Assembly: GCF_900182705.1 (NCBI RefSeq) | Contig: NZ_FXTP01000018.1 | Span: 1 to 64,000 of the forward strand | Reading direction: 5' to 3' | Origin: Gracilimonas mengyeensis | GTDB taxonomy: Bacteria > Bacteroidota > Rhodothermia > Balneolales > Balneolaceae | DNA length: 64,000 bases | Shown here: positions 36,303 to 46,582 of the stretch, one piece after another | How positions within the stretch are numbered: position 1 is the stretch's first letter | Layout of the letters: the number at the start of each line of letters is the position of its first letter | Program-made: the position numbers and the translations under genes | Notes under the pieces: generated by a model | Seen by the model: only the letters and a program-made list of their open reading frames with translations | Databases searched by the model: none | What the model was told of the DNA's origin: nothing

Positions 36303-39300
36303 TCATCCTTCCACAGCAGTCTTCCGGCTACGAAACAACTCCTTGAACCACTCAATCGTCATACTCAGTGATACAGAGAGTACCGGGGTGATGAACAGGG
36401 TAAGAATGGAACCAAACATCAACCCGCCAATAACTGCTTTGGCAAGCGGCGACCACGTTTCGGCCCCTGAGCCAATTTCCAGTGAAAGCGGGATCATGGA
36501 GCAAATGGTAGTGATGGCTGTGAGCAGAATAGGACGCATACGTCGGCGGCAAGCTTCCAGGAGGTGTTCAAGCAATTCTGAATCCTTCACGGTTGGCTTC
36601 TCTTTCCAGAAAAACACGGGAATAAACAGGTTTTTCCAATGGACGGATTTTCGATTCAATAGATCGTATTTGATGCCTTTGGTGTATAAGTGCATATAAT
36701 CCACCAGCACAATGCCATTGTTTACAATGATTCCCACCAGCATAAATATCCCGATGTTGGCCGTGGTACTTAGCGGATCACCAATCAAATATAAAAAGGC
36801 AATGGCACCAAACATGGCCAACGGAATACAAAGCCAGATCACGAATGGATCACGGAAGTTTTCAAACAGGGAAGCCATAATCATAAACATCAGAATCAAG
36901 GCCGCGATCAAGGCAAAACCGAATTCACTTTGTCCCTGCTGAGTCTCCTGGGTACCCCCGGTAAATTCATAGCGATAGCCTTCGGGTAGAATGACCTCAT
37001 TTTGTAAATACTCACGAACTATCGGTTCATACTCCAACGCATTTCCCTGAATCTGAATGTTTACATCTAAAATAGTTTCCCGGTCACGGCGCTGAAAGGA
37101 ATCGACGCCACGTGTGGGTACGAATTCACCCACGGCTTGTACGGGCACGCGCTGGTCTTCGTATTGTAATACCTCCAGATCAAACAATTCTTCACGACTG
37201 GTTAAAGCCTGTTTTTGGGTGCGCACTTCGATGGGAATTTCTCGCCCTTCATCAATGTAATAACCGGCCTGATTGCCCAGCGTTTGGGTGCGGAGGTTTC
37301 CGGCTACAGTGTTCAGGTTAGCTCCCAGCAGCCCCAAACGTACGCGGTCTGGATAGAAATGGAGTTCCGGGGTTGGATCAGTCCAGCCATTATCCACGGA
37401 GATAACGGTAGGGTCTTCCAGCAGTTTGGCTTCAATTTTATTGGAGATGGTTACCAGCTGTTCAATTTCCGGACCGATGAGGCTCAGGCGAATACGATTG
37501 CTCCCGGAGTCCCAGCCCCGGCCAAAACGCAATCCGCCGCCTTCTACACGTACTCTCACATCCACGCCGGGGGCTGTAAGTTCGTTGCGGAGTTTAACGG
37601 CAAAATCATTGGTGGTTTGTTCTCGCTGACTTTCAGGTACCAGCGTCAGGCTAATTTCTCCCCGATTGCTTTGAGCATTCCAGCGGCTGCGCCCGATGTT
37701 AGTGATGATGGTTTCAACCTCTGGTATCTCACTTACATGCTGGCTGAAATCTTCCATCACGGCGGCCGTTTTGATCAGCTGACTGCCTTCAGGAAGACTT
37801 ATGTCGATATCAATCTGACCGGAATCGGCTTCTGGAAATCCTGATTTTTGAATGTTGCTGTACAAGAAAAAAGTGCCGGCCGCAATGGCAATCATCCCCA
37901 GCAGGGGAATCCATTTATGCTGGAAGAGCCATCCCAAAACTTTGGTATATCCACGCTCCAGTTTGGCAATACCTTTAAAAGCCAGATTCTTTTTATTGAA
38001 CTGTGAGGCTTCAAGGGTTAACAGTGAAATAACGGGTACCAGGATAATGGAGGACAAAAAGGAAAACCCGATGGCAAAACAGATGGTGTAAGCAAACTCC
38101 CGGAAGAAAGCTCCCTGTGTTCCTGAAATCAGGATGATGGGGACGAATACACCGAGCGTGGTGAGGGTGGAGCCGAAAAGTGCGCCAATTACTTCATTGG
38201 TTCCCTGTAGAGCGGCCTGAAAGCGTGGTAAGCCTTCCTCTAATTTTCGCGCAATACTTTCGGTTACCACAATGGAGTTATCAACCAAAAGACCAATGGC
38301 GAGTGCCAGCGCAGAGATGGTTAAAATATTTAGGGTAAGATCTGCCGCGTACATGGCCGCAAAACTTGCCGCAATGGATACGGGAATGGAGGAAGCCACA
38401 ACCAGTGATATGCGCCAGCCTCCCATGAACAATAAGATTACCACAATTACCACGATCAGGGCAGCCAGGGCTGACTGTGATAAATTATTGATGGAATCTT
38501 CAATTGTTTTTCCCTCATCCGAAAGGACTCTAAGTGTTACGCCGGGAGGTAAGATTTCGTTTATTTCGGGGATGAGTTCCTTCACCGCATTTACAATATC
38601 GAGGGTGTTGGCATCCGAGCTTTTTTGCACATCTACCGATACACTATTTTTCCCATTTACTTTCACAAGGCTGGTAATTTCAGTGAAGTCATCGCTTACT
38701 TCCGCAACATCTTTAACCCGAATGGGAATATCGTTTTCGGAAATGGTAACAATGGTATTGGCTATTTCTTCTACGGTTTGATAGGTGGATTCAGCCCGCA
38801 CACTATAGTTGATTTTATCGGCTACCACATTGCCAATAGGCAACTGCACGTTGTTGGATCGTAAAGCACCTTCAATGTCGGCGGGAACCAGGTTGTGCTG
38901 AGCTAGCGACATGGGCGAGACATCGATGTAGATGCGCCGTTCCAGTCCGCCTTGGGTCTCGGCTGAGGCCAGCCCGTCGATGCGTTCTAAGCGGGTTTCT
39001 ACCAGTTCCAGTCCAATGTTACGCAGCTCATCCAGCCCGCGATTCTCGGCGTCAATACTCAAACGCATGATGGGCCGGTTTTCCGGATCAAACTGGAAGA
39101 TGACCGGCTCCTGGGCCTGCTGGGGTAAATCGCCCCGAATTTGATCGATGGCTTTACGGACCTTCAGTTCGGTTTTGCGTATATCCGTGCCTTCCTGCAA
39201 GCGCATCATCACAAAAGCATTACCGCGGCTTACGCGGGCTTCCAACGTTTCTACCCCTTCAATAGCGGATAGGGCTCCTTCAATGGGATCTACAATAATC

Positions 39301-39491
39301 CGGTTGATGTCTTCCGGCGCCACATTGTTGTAACCCGAAGACACAGCAATCACCGGTATATTAAATGAAGGGTAGAGGGTGATCTTTAAATTGGTAAGTG
39401 AAAATACGCCAAAGCCAATCACAATCAACGTCATCATAATGACCGTAATGGGGCGCTTTAATATGCCTCCGGCTATCGAAAATTTCTTCAT
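36303..39491 (-). CDS. RND efflux pump, second of a pair
   Basis: A 1,062-residue inner-membrane RND transporter with the usual twelve membrane segments and two large periplasmic loops. It starts GGILKRPITVIMMTLIVIGF; TM4 reads AIGLLVDNSIVVTESIARKL. The RND motif therefore has Asp-Asn where AcrB and the neighbouring pump have Asp-Asp, a variation common in some subfamilies. It lies 64 bases downstream of the other RND gene, in one operon with an adaptor. Two different RND subunits with one adaptor suggest either a mixed trimer, as in MdtBC, or two pumps sharing one adaptor. Substrates are not predictable. Confidence 0.93.
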   Translation of the reverse strand: MKKFSIAGGILKRPITVIMMTLIVIGFGVFSLTNLKITLYPSFNIPVIAVSSGYNNVAPEDINRIIVDPIEGALSAIEGVETLEARVSRGNAFVMMRLQEGTDIRKTELKVRKAIDQIRGDLPQQAQEPVIFQFDPENRPIMRLSIDAENRGLDELRNIGLELVETRLERIDGLASAETQGGLERRIYIDVSPMSLAQHNLVPADIEGALRSNNVQLPIGNVVADKINYSVRAESTYQTVEEIANTIVTISENDIPIRVKDVAEVSDDFTEITSLVKVNGKNSVSVDVQKSSDANTLDIVNAVKELIPEINEILPPGVTLRVLSDEGKTIEDSINNLSQSALAALIVVIVVILLFMGGWRISLVVASSIPVSIAASFAAMYAADLTLNILTISALALAIGLLVDNSIVVTESIARKLEEGLPRFQAALQGTNEVIGALFGSTLTTLGVFVPIILISGTQGAFFREFAYTICFAIGFSFLSSIILVPVISLLTLEASQFNKKNLAFKGIAKLERGYTKVLGWLFQHKWIPLLGMIAIAAGTFFLYSNIQKSGFPEADSGQIDIDISLPEGSQLIKTAAVMEDFSQHVSEIPEVETIITNIGRSRWNAQSNRGEISLTLVPESQREQTTNDFAVKLRNELTAPGVDVRVRVEGGGLRFGRGWDSGSNRIRLSLIGPEIEQLVTISNKIEAKLLEDPTVISVDNGWTDPTPELHFYPDRVRLGLLGANLNTVAGNLRTQTLGNQAGYYIDEGREIPIEVRTQKQALTSREELFDLEVLQYEDQRVPVQAVGEFVPTRGVDSFQRRDRETILDVNIQIQGNALEYEPIVREYLQNEVILPEGYRYEFTGGTQETQQGQSEFGFALIAALILMFMIMASLFENFRDPFVIWLCIPLAMFGAIAFLYLIGDPLSTTANIGIFMLVGIIVNNGIVLVDYMHLYTKGIKYDLLNRKSVHWKNLFIPVFFWKEKPTVKDSELLEHLLEACRRRMRPILLTAITTICSMIPLSLEIGSGAETWSPLAKAVIGGLMFGSILTLFITPVLSVSLSMTIEWFKELFRSRKTAVEG

Positions 39492-39555
39492 GACCGACCT
39501 CGGTTATACTTTAAATATCCTGAAAGATATTGGATTAATGCTTTTTGGGATACTT

Positions 39556-42500
39556 TCATTCTGCCACCTCAGCCTGCATTGCAAGTGGATCCGTTTTATG
39601 AACGGCATCAAAACCCATTTTCTCAACCATGCTGTTGATGATTTTATAGAAACAGGGAACCACAAACAGCATCAGTAAGGTACTCATAGTGAGCCCACCA
39701 ATAACGGTCCGGGCCATGGGGCTCCACGTTTCGGAGCCGGAACCCAGTTCCAGCGCCAAAGGCACCATAGAGAGGATGGTGGTAAAGGCGGTCATCAAAA
39801 TGGGACGTAACCTTCGGGTGGCGCCGTCAGCAATGGCTTTATGCCGCTCAATACCCCGTGCCTGCAAAATTTTGATGTAGTCAATCATTACAATCCCGTT
39901 GTTTACAACAATACCAGTGAGCAGAATAAGCCCAACCATCGAGGTCACACTAATCGAAGTCCCGGTTACCCAGAGCATTAACAACACCCCGGTAAGGGCC
40001 AAAGGAATCGTCAGGATGATGATAAAAGGTTCAACCAGGCTCTCAAACTGGGAGGCCATCACCATATAAGTGAGAATGCCGGCTATCATAAAAGCGATCA
40101 TCAGGAAGCCAAAGGATTCGGCTTGTTCCTCGGCAGTACCCGAGATCTGATAACGGTATTCATCCGGCCATTCTACCTGATCCAGGATGGCTCGTGCTTC
40201 TTCTGAAGCAGTAGCCAGGTCTATGCCTGAAAGTTCGGCGGTAATTTCGGTAACCCGTTCCTGGTCGATACGCAACACATTGGTAGGACCTGTGTAATAT
40301 TCCAACCGTGCCAGGTTTTTCAGAGGCATCCATTCGCCTTCGGGCGTTTGCACCTGGATGTTTTCTAAATCCACCGACTGTGCTTTATCCTGAGCGGAAA
40401 GCTCAACAACTACTTCGTATTCTACGCCTTGGTCTACAAAGGCAGTAGCAATGTTGCCTTTCACAGCGTTACTTACCGCAGTGGCAACCTGGTTGGTCGT
40501 CATTCCTACCCGGGATATACGTTCACGGTCCATTTGCAGCCGGAGCTCAGGGCGTCCCTGGTCAGCCGTACTGAATACACTGGTGATACCGTCAATTTCC
40601 AGTAATTTTTCTTTTACGCCATCAGCTAAATCTTCTTTGACCTCAGGATCATAGCCAAAAATCTGAACAATCAATCCATTTTCACCGTCGGGGCTCAATG
40701 GATCTACAATCACTTCCTGAATTTCTACCCCAGGTACCACCTGTAGCTCTTTCAGAAGGGAGGAAGTGATGTCAAACTGGGAACGACTTCGTTCGTCTTG
40801 TGGAACCAGTTCTACCCGAACCGTGCCGGTGAACCCTCCGGGATCGTCGGCTCCTTCGATGCCTTCTTTATCCCCATAATCGGATACTACCAAGCGGGCT
40901 TCGGGCACTTCTTGCTGGATGATGGACTCAACCTGACCAATGGAGCGTTCCAGCTCAAACAGGTTTACGCCGGGTTCGCGCTGTACTTCCAGGGTGAAAG
41001 CATTTTCATCCACGCGGGGGAAAAACTCACCCCCGATTAAATAGAAAATGGGCAAGCTGGCCACAAACAATACAATGGCTCCGGTTACAACCAATCCGCT
41101 TCTATTAAGGGCGGAATCCAATTGCCGATGATAGCTGGACTCAAGTCGATTCAGGAGATTGCTGAAAAAGCGGGCGATCTTATTTTTCGCTTCAAAAGAT
41201 TGAACACCGTCCTTGAAAAACTGTGAGGTCATCAGCGGGATGAGTGTGAGAGCTACCAGCGAGGAGACAATCAGTGAGAAAGAGATAGTGAGGGCGAGAT
41301 CCCGAAAAAGAAATCCTGCAATACCCGGCACAAACAAAATGGGCAGAAATACCACCAACGTGGTGAGCGTGGAAACAACTACGGGAACGGCTACCTCTTT
41401 AGCGCCACTCACCGACGCTTCATCACGATCCGAGCCTTGCTCGCGGAACCTGAAAATGTTTTCCAGTACTACCACTGCATCATCCACTACCATCCCGACC
41501 GCCAGTGTAAGCCCCGACAATGAAATAATGTTGAGACTGAGATCGGCAAAATCCATCACCAAAAAAGTGGTGATAATAGATACCGGGATTGAGATAGCAA
41601 TAATGAGGGCTGATCGTCCGCTGCGTAAAAAAGCCAGTAGAATCAATACTACGAGTATAACAGCCTGAATTCCGGTTAGCAGCAGGTTACTGATCGATTG
41701 CTCGATGAAGTCGGCTTTATTGGTGAGCACTTTAATCTGAATATCATTCGGCAGGCTTTGCTTGATCTCATCCAGGCTGTTAACTACGGCGTTGGCAGCC
41801 TGCACCACATTGGCATCGCTTTGGCGATAGGCGTTCAGAATAACCCCATTTTCACCGTTAATGCGCACGTTGCCGATGGGTTGCTCGATACCATCTTCCA
41901 CTTCAGCCACGTCTTTTAGTAGCAGTGGTTGTCCGTCTCGTACGGTGATGATGGTGTTGCGTATTTGATCCACATCTTTAAACTCACCGATAGTACGCAA
42001 CGAATAAATCGTATTGCCCTCTGCAAGTTGACCAGCCGGTACCTGTATGTTTTCCTGCTGTAATTTTGAGGAGATATCGGCAATAGTTACATCAAACTGT
42101 CGCATCTTGTTGTTGCTGATGCGAACATTGATTTGTCTTTCCAGTCCGCCGGAGGTTTCTACCGAGGCGATACCGTTAAGCCGTTCAAGCCGCTGCTCCA
42201 GAATTTGACGCGAGTACGTTCTTAACTCTCTCTGGCTGCGTGCGTTGGAGGTTACCGTCAAAACCACGATGGGTTCCTGGTTGGGATCATAGGAGAATAC
42301 CAGAGGAGTCTCTGCATCATCAGGGATGGCGCGTTCTACAAAGCCCAATTCCTTGCGGACATCGTTTTCGGCTTCGTATAAATCGGTTCCCCACTCAAAA
42401 TTCAATTTTACCACCGAAGCGCCCTGGCTTGAGAGAGAACGTACCCGGCGTATCCCGCTGATACTGCCCACCGCTTCTTCGATGGGGCGGGTTACCAGCG

Positions 42501-42684
42501 TTTCGATGTCTTCCGGCGCTACACCTTCATAACTGGTATACACGGTGATGGTTGGGAAGGAGACATCGGGGTATAAATCAAGCCGCAGATTTTGCAGGCC
42601 ATAGATACCAAAGCCCAGCAAAATGAGCGTGCTCATCAAAAATGTAATTGGACGGTCAACCGCCAGTTTGGACAAAGATCCCAT
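39556..42684 (-). CDS. RND efflux pump, first of a pair
   Basis: A 1,042-residue RND transporter beginning LAVDRPITFLMSTLILLGFG. TM4 has the canonical Asp-Asp pair in AVGMVVDDAVVVLENIF, expected to carry protons. The C-terminal half has MVGLILLTGIVVNNGIVMID and the RRLRPILMTAFTTILSMVPL region typical of drug/organic exporters. It starts five bases after the adaptor stop. The two RND proteins of the operon are diverged homologues, not a recent duplication. No outer-membrane TolC-type gene is in this operon, so an external channel is needed. Confidence 0.94.
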   Translation of the reverse strand: MGSLSKLAVDRPITFLMSTLILLGFGIYGLQNLRLDLYPDVSFPTITVYTSYEGVAPEDIETLVTRPIEEAVGSISGIRRVRSLSSQGASVVKLNFEWGTDLYEAENDVRKELGFVERAIPDDAETPLVFSYDPNQEPIVVLTVTSNARSQRELRTYSRQILEQRLERLNGIASVETSGGLERQINVRISNNKMRQFDVTIADISSKLQQENIQVPAGQLAEGNTIYSLRTIGEFKDVDQIRNTIITVRDGQPLLLKDVAEVEDGIEQPIGNVRINGENGVILNAYRQSDANVVQAANAVVNSLDEIKQSLPNDIQIKVLTNKADFIEQSISNLLLTGIQAVILVVLILLAFLRSGRSALIIAISIPVSIITTFLVMDFADLSLNIISLSGLTLAVGMVVDDAVVVLENIFRFREQGSDRDEASVSGAKEVAVPVVVSTLTTLVVFLPILFVPGIAGFLFRDLALTISFSLIVSSLVALTLIPLMTSQFFKDGVQSFEAKNKIARFFSNLLNRLESSYHRQLDSALNRSGLVVTGAIVLFVASLPIFYLIGGEFFPRVDENAFTLEVQREPGVNLFELERSIGQVESIIQQEVPEARLVVSDYGDKEGIEGADDPGGFTGTVRVELVPQDERSRSQFDITSSLLKELQVVPGVEIQEVIVDPLSPDGENGLIVQIFGYDPEVKEDLADGVKEKLLEIDGITSVFSTADQGRPELRLQMDRERISRVGMTTNQVATAVSNAVKGNIATAFVDQGVEYEVVVELSAQDKAQSVDLENIQVQTPEGEWMPLKNLARLEYYTGPTNVLRIDQERVTEITAELSGIDLATASEEARAILDQVEWPDEYRYQISGTAEEQAESFGFLMIAFMIAGILTYMVMASQFESLVEPFIIILTIPLALTGVLLMLWVTGTSISVTSMVGLILLTGIVVNNGIVMIDYIKILQARGIERHKAIADGATRRLRPILMTAFTTILSMVPLALELGSGSETWSPMARTVIGGLTMSTLLMLFVVPCFYKIINSMVEKMGFDAVHKTDPLAMQAEVAE

Positions 42685-42689
42685 AGTCC

Positions 42690-43931
42690 TTATTCGTTTG
42701 AAGTTGAATCTGCTGCGGTTTCGTCCTGGCTGGCCGTGTCTGCATCGCCGCTATTGATGGGGCGTTGCTCAGGGGCCTGGAATTGTACGCCGGTGGCTAC
42801 AGATATGCGAGCGCCGTCTTCCAACCCATTTTGGCCGGTTACAATAATTTGATCATCAGGCAGCAATCCGTTTAATACTTCAATGCGGTCACCTTGTTGG
42901 ATACCCAGGGTTAAATTTCGGCGCTCGGCCACAGAATCACCCCGAGATACAAACACAGAATAACTGCGCTTTAAATCTATGGTGTTTGTTTCCGGGTTGA
43001 TGACGGTCTCCACCTGTTCCACGAGGGCACTTCGGGGCACAATCATGGCCTGGTCCTTCACTTCAATATTCACAATGTTTTCAGTGAGTACACCGGGATA
43101 AACAGAAGAACCAGCCTGGGTTATGGTGATAACGACTTCTCCCAAGCCGGTTGTGGCGTCCAGCTGGGGACTTTTTCTCGACACCACGCCTCTTGCGCTG
43201 ATATCACTTTCATTAGAGCTTCTCAGATTTACTTCCTGCCCGATTTTTACTGCTCTCCAATCCTCAGCCGGCAAATAAATGCGGGATTCGTACCCACCTG
43301 TGCTGGCAATCTGGAACATTTCAGTTCCGGTTGTTGCCAGGTCGCCTTCTTCCATTGCCCGTAACGTAATCACTCCGCGAACCGGTGCTTTTACTTCCGT
43401 ATTGTTAAAATCTTCGAGCGCTTGTGTCAGCGATGCCCGGGCCGATTCGTACTGTGCCAGGGAACTTTGGTAGGTGGCTTGAGCGGCATCCAGTTCAGAC
43501 TCACTGGCTAAATCCCGTTCACGAAGCTGCTGCATACGGGCATACTCGGTGCTATCACGTTGAACAGCTACCCGGCTCTGTGCTACTTGGGAGCGGGCTT
43601 GTGCCAATTGGTCGCGAAAAGTGGCATCATGGATTTTAGCCAGCACTTCTCCCTGACGTACGGTATCTCCAAGATCAACATACATCTCAGTGATACGGTT
43701 ACTCACCTGGGGTATAACAGATACAACATTTTGGGCCTTCACATTACCGAATGACCGTACTTGCTCGGCAATGGTACCAATTTGTATGTCACTCGTCTCT
43801 ACACTGGTAGCTCGTTGCCCGGGACCACCGCCAAAGTTTCCAAATCCACCTTGATTTCCGTTAGAATTGTCGTTGCCACAACCAAGAATAAGTAAGCTGG
43901 TAAGGGCTGTTAGAACAAATAATTGTTTCAC
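42690..43931 (-). CDS. RND adaptor (membrane fusion) lipoprotein
   Basis: A 413-residue periplasmic adaptor. The start codon is GTG (KQLFVLTALTSLL follows) and the lipobox is LLILGC with Cys near residue 18; a glycine/asparagine-rich linker comes next. Lipoyl and hairpin parts follow: MYVDLGDTVRQGEVLAKIHD, a coiled-coil hairpin of about residues 110-180, then VKAPVRGVITLRAMEEGDLA. The C-terminal 25 residues are polar (NSGDADTASQDETAADSTS). It is the first gene of the three-gene operon and would couple both RND pumps to an outer-membrane channel. Confidence 0.92.
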   Translation of the reverse strand: MKQLFVLTALTSLLILGCGNDNSNGNQGGFGNFGGGPGQRATSVETSDIQIGTIAEQVRSFGNVKAQNVVSVIPQVSNRITEMYVDLGDTVRQGEVLAKIHDATFRDQLAQARSQVAQSRVAVQRDSTEYARMQQLRERDLASESELDAAQATYQSSLAQYESARASLTQALEDFNNTEVKAPVRGVITLRAMEEGDLATTGTEMFQIASTGGYESRIYLPAEDWRAVKIGQEVNLRSSNESDISARGVVSRKSPQLDATTGLGEVVITITQAGSSVYPGVLTENIVNIEVKDQAMIVPRSALVEQVETVINPETNTIDLKRSYSVFVSRGDSVAERRNLTLGIQQGDRIEVLNGLLPDDQIIVTGQNGLEDGARISVATGVQFQAPEQRPINSGDADTASQDETAADSTSNE

Positions 43932-44126
43932 GTTCTGATATTTTTGATGAATGAGTTATTGGGTTTAGTAAGCTGCTTTTTGCTCTACATCTAAGTTCAA
44001 TAAAAAGTTTATTTTTGAGCGTATTTTTTTTGTAAAAAAAAGCAACAAATAATGGGCTTTCAGTATGAATGAATGCAAATGAATCCTTATTTTGATGCTA
44101 ATCACAAACCAAACTTTTGCTCACTT

Positions 44127-44789
44127 ATGAAATTTTTTATAGACACAGCTGATTTAGACGAAATCAAAGAGGCGAACGACCTCGGGGTATTAGACGGTGT
44201 TACCACTAACCCGAGTTTGTGTGCCAAAGTAGGAGTACGAGATTTTGAAGGACATATTGCCAAAATTTGCGATATCGTAGATGGCGATGTTTCTGCAGAG
44301 GTAGTTGCTACCACCTATGATGAGATGATGGAAGAAGCCCGTACTAATGCTGCTATTGCTGATAATGTAGTGGTAAAAATTCCGCTTATCAAAGACGGCA
44401 TCAAAGCTATCAAAACCCTGACGGAAGAAGGCATTAAAACGAACTGTACATTGTGCTTCTCTCCAACCCAGGCACTGATTGCTGCCAAAGCTGGTGCTAC
44501 TTACATTTCCCCGTTCCTGGGACGCTTGGATGATATTTCTACGGATGGCATGCAGCTTATACGCGACATCGTTCAGATTTATGACAACTATGGCTACGAA
44601 ACGGAAGTGCTTGCAGCCAGTATCCGTCACCCAATGCACCTGCTCGAATGTGCCAAAGAAGGAGCGGATGTAGCTACAATGCCACTTGGCGTAATTAAGA
44701 GTCTGCTTAAGCATCCATTGACCGATAGCGGACTGGAGCGTTTCCTTGCTGACTGGGACGATCTTCAGGAACGCTTGAAGAACGAATAA
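44127..44789 (+). CDS. Transaldolase-like fructose-6-phosphate aldolase
   Basis: A 220-residue TIM-barrel enzyme of the short transaldolase/FSA (TalC, MipB) family. The start at 44127 gives the family N-terminus [20 protein letters not shown]; the frame extends 18 residues further upstream without homology. GVTTNPSL and the Schiff-base lysine in [11 protein letters not shown] are present, as is [19 protein letters not shown] and [18 protein letters not shown]. It would act in pentose-phosphate carbon exchange or C-C bond formation; the exact reaction cannot be told from sequence alone. A strong terminator follows. Confidence 0.93.
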   Translation: MKFFIDTADLDEIKEANDLGVLDGVTTNPSLCAKVGVRDFEGHIAKICDIVDGDVSAEVVATTYDEMMEEARTNAAIADNVVVKIPLIKDGIKAIKTLTEEGIKTNCTLCFSPTQALIAAKAGATYISPFLGRLDDISTDGMQLIRDIVQIYDNYGYETEVLAASIRHPMHLLECAKEGADVATMPLGVIKSLLKHPLTDSGLERFLADWDDLQERLKNE

Positions 44790-44847
44790 TGACTTTAGTC
44801 TGGTAGTTTTTTTTAAAGAAGCTATAGGCTTACTTAGTTTAATGAAG

Positions 44848-44876
44848 AAAAAAGGGCGTCAATTGACGCCCTTTTT
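44848..44876 (+). terminator. Intrinsic terminator after the transaldolase-like gene
   Basis: GGGCGTC and GACGCCC pair perfectly around AATT, preceded by A residues and followed by five T residues; the A/T tracts make it usable from both strands. Confidence 0.93.
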
Positions 44877-44985
44877 GTATTATGTGGTAGTATCAGAATT
44901 TTTCTATAGATTTATGCTAACTGTTAATTGAAGTTTATTGATTGTCTAATGAAACACATCAAAATTCATTTTTAAATCACAGCCT

Positions 44986-45396
44986 ATGTCTGAGCAAGAT
45001 GTTAGATGGAAACAGCGATATTCGAATTATGAAAAAGCATTGGATAAGCTTGCAGATGTAGTTGAAACCAGAGCGCCAGATGAATTGAGTGAATTAGAGA
45101 AAGAAGGTGTGATACAACGGTTTGAGTATACTCAGGAATTGGCCTGGAAAGTGATGAAGGATTACCTGGAATATCAGGGTATTACAGGATTAACCGGTTC
45201 AAGAGATGCTTTTCGGGAAGCTTTTCAGAAAGAAATCATTGAGGATGGAGAGGCATGGATGGAAACAATCAAAAGCAGAAATAAGACCTCACATTTGTAT
45301 GATGAAATAACAGCAGCTGAAATTGTTGACAGTATATTTAATGTTTATATATATCTTTTTAGAAGTTTCAGCAAAAAAATGAAAAGCTTATTGTAA
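44986..45396 (+). CDS. Nucleotidyltransferase substrate-binding (HI0074-type) protein
   Basis: A 136-residue helical protein of the HEPN-like nucleotidyltransferase substrate-binding family. It opens VRWKQRYSNYEKALDKLADV and contains RFEYTQELAWKVMKDYLEYQ, GSRDAFREAFQKEII and SRNKTSHLYDEITA, which match the HI0074 pattern. It is followed after 35 bases by a small nucleotidyltransferase, its standard partner. Such pairs behave as toxin-antitoxin-like modules in some species, but for the HI0073/HI0074 type the biological role is not settled. Confidence 0.88.
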   Translation: MSEQDVRWKQRYSNYEKALDKLADVVETRAPDELSELEKEGVIQRFEYTQELAWKVMKDYLEYQGITGLTGSRDAFREAFQKEIIEDGEAWMETIKSRNKTSHLYDEITAAEIVDSIFNVYIYLFRSFSKKMKSLL

Positions 45397-45431
45397 TCGA
45401 CCAACACCACAAAAAGTTTAAAGGTCTTCTT

Positions 45432-45749
45432 ATGTACGGATTAAAAGAAAGTGTATGGGAACAAATTTTTGGTTGCTTTGAAAAGCACGAAGCTATTCAA
45501 GAAGTAATTTTATATGGTTCAAGAGCCAAGGGCAATTTTAAACCAGCATCCGATATTGACTTGGTGATCCGGGGAAACGATATGAGTGAACGAGAGTTAA
45601 CAAAAGTAGAAAACGAGCTGGATGACCTGCTTTTGCCCTGGAAAATAGATCTATCACTCTTTCATCATTTACAGAATGAAGAACTCATTAAGCATATTAA
45701 ACGTGGTGGTAAGAGCATTTATAGTAAACAATCAGTGACTTCTACATAA
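45432..45749 (+). CDS. MNT-type nucleotidyltransferase
   Basis: A 105-residue minimal nucleotidyltransferase with ILYGSRAKGNFKPASDIDLV (catalytic Gly-Ser and Asp-x-Asp) and a third acidic residue in WKIDLSLF. It is the second gene of the HI0074/HI0073-type pair. Unlike the first MNT/HEPN pair of this window, the gene order is reversed (HEPN-like first) and the genes do not overlap. It is convergent with pyrH, 39 bases apart. Confidence 0.9.
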   Translation: MYGLKESVWEQIFGCFEKHEAIQEVILYGSRAKGNFKPASDIDLVIRGNDMSERELTKVENELDDLLLPWKIDLSLFHHLQNEELIKHIKRGGKSIYSKQSVTST

Positions 45750-45788
45750 ATCCAAAGCACGAAAATAACTTAACAAGTTCTTATCAAT

Positions 45789-46508
45789 TCAATCCCAAAT
45801 TACCGTAGTACCTACAGGCTCTCCATCCACCACAATGCGTTTCAGGTTGCCTTTTTTATTCATATTGAAAACGATAATAGGGGTTTCGTTTTCACGGCAA
45901 AGGGTGAAAGCGGTAAGATCCATGACCGAAAGACGTCGCTTGAGGACTTCATCCCCGGTGATTTGATCAAACTTCTTGGCTTCTTTGTTTTTTTCAGGAT
46001 CGGAATCAAAAATGCCATCCACTCTTGTTCCTTTTAGGATAACGTCTGCTTCAATTTCAATGGCTCTGAGAGATCCTGCCGTATCGGTAGTGAAGTAGGG
46101 GTTTCCGGTACCGGCACCAAATATTACTACGCGACCCTTTTCAAGGTGGCGAACGGCTCTACGGCGGATATATGGCTCGGCAATGGCCTCCATACGAATG
46201 GCACTCATTAGCCGGGTTTGTACTTCGATTTGTTCCAGGGCGTCCTGCAAGGCCATACTGTTAATCATGGTAGCAAGCATGCCCATATAATCACCTTGTA
46301 CGCGATCCATGCCCTGTGTAGCGCCTTTTACCCCCCGAAAGATATTTCCTCCGCCAATCACGACGGACACTTCTACGCCGGCTTCTTGTACGGCTTTAAT
46401 CTCCTGAGCATAGGTGCTTAGAATGTCTGCATCAATACCATGCCCTTGTTCTCCTAAAAGAGCTTCTCCACTGAGTTTGAGAAGTACTCTATTGTATTTT
46501 TTTCCCAC
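45789..46508 (-). CDS. pyrH: UMP kinase
   Basis: A 239-residue hexameric kinase making UDP from UMP and ATP. Family signatures are [40 protein letters not shown] and [20 protein letters not shown], with [20 protein letters not shown]. The start codon is GTG ([10 protein letters not shown] follows). It lies in the conserved order rplM-rpsI-rpsB-tsf-pyrH, but an intrinsic terminator separates it from tsf, so it depends on readthrough or its own promoter. Confidence 0.97.
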   Translation of the reverse strand: MGKKYNRVLLKLSGEALLGEQGHGIDADILSTYAQEIKAVQEAGVEVSVVIGGGNIFRGVKGATQGMDRVQGDYMGMLATMINSMALQDALEQIEVQTRLMSAIRMEAIAEPYIRRRAVRHLEKGRVVIFGAGTGNPYFTTDTAGSLRAIEIEADVILKGTRVDGIFDSDPEKNKEAKKFDQITGDEVLKRRLSVMDLTAFTLCRENETPIIVFNMNKKGNLKRIVVDGEPVGTTVIWD

Positions 46509-46536
46509 GTGTAATCTTTATTAATAATTATTAGAC

Positions 46537-46566
46537 AAAAAAAAGGCTGTCAATTCTGACAGCCTT
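46537..46566 (-). terminator. Intrinsic terminator between tsf and pyrH
   Basis: On the minus strand AAGGCTGTCA pairs perfectly with TGACAGCCTT over GAAT and is followed by a run of T residues. It lies 17 bases beyond the tsf stop and upstream of the pyrH start. Confidence 0.93.
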
Positions 46567-46582
46567 AAGGTAAAGAAAATAT

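Noticed and set aside
37215-37844. Plus-strand frame of 209 codons inside the RND gene
   Set aside because: Antisense shadow of a well-supported RND transporter. The same holds for other long frames opposite katG, priA and the cargo gene.
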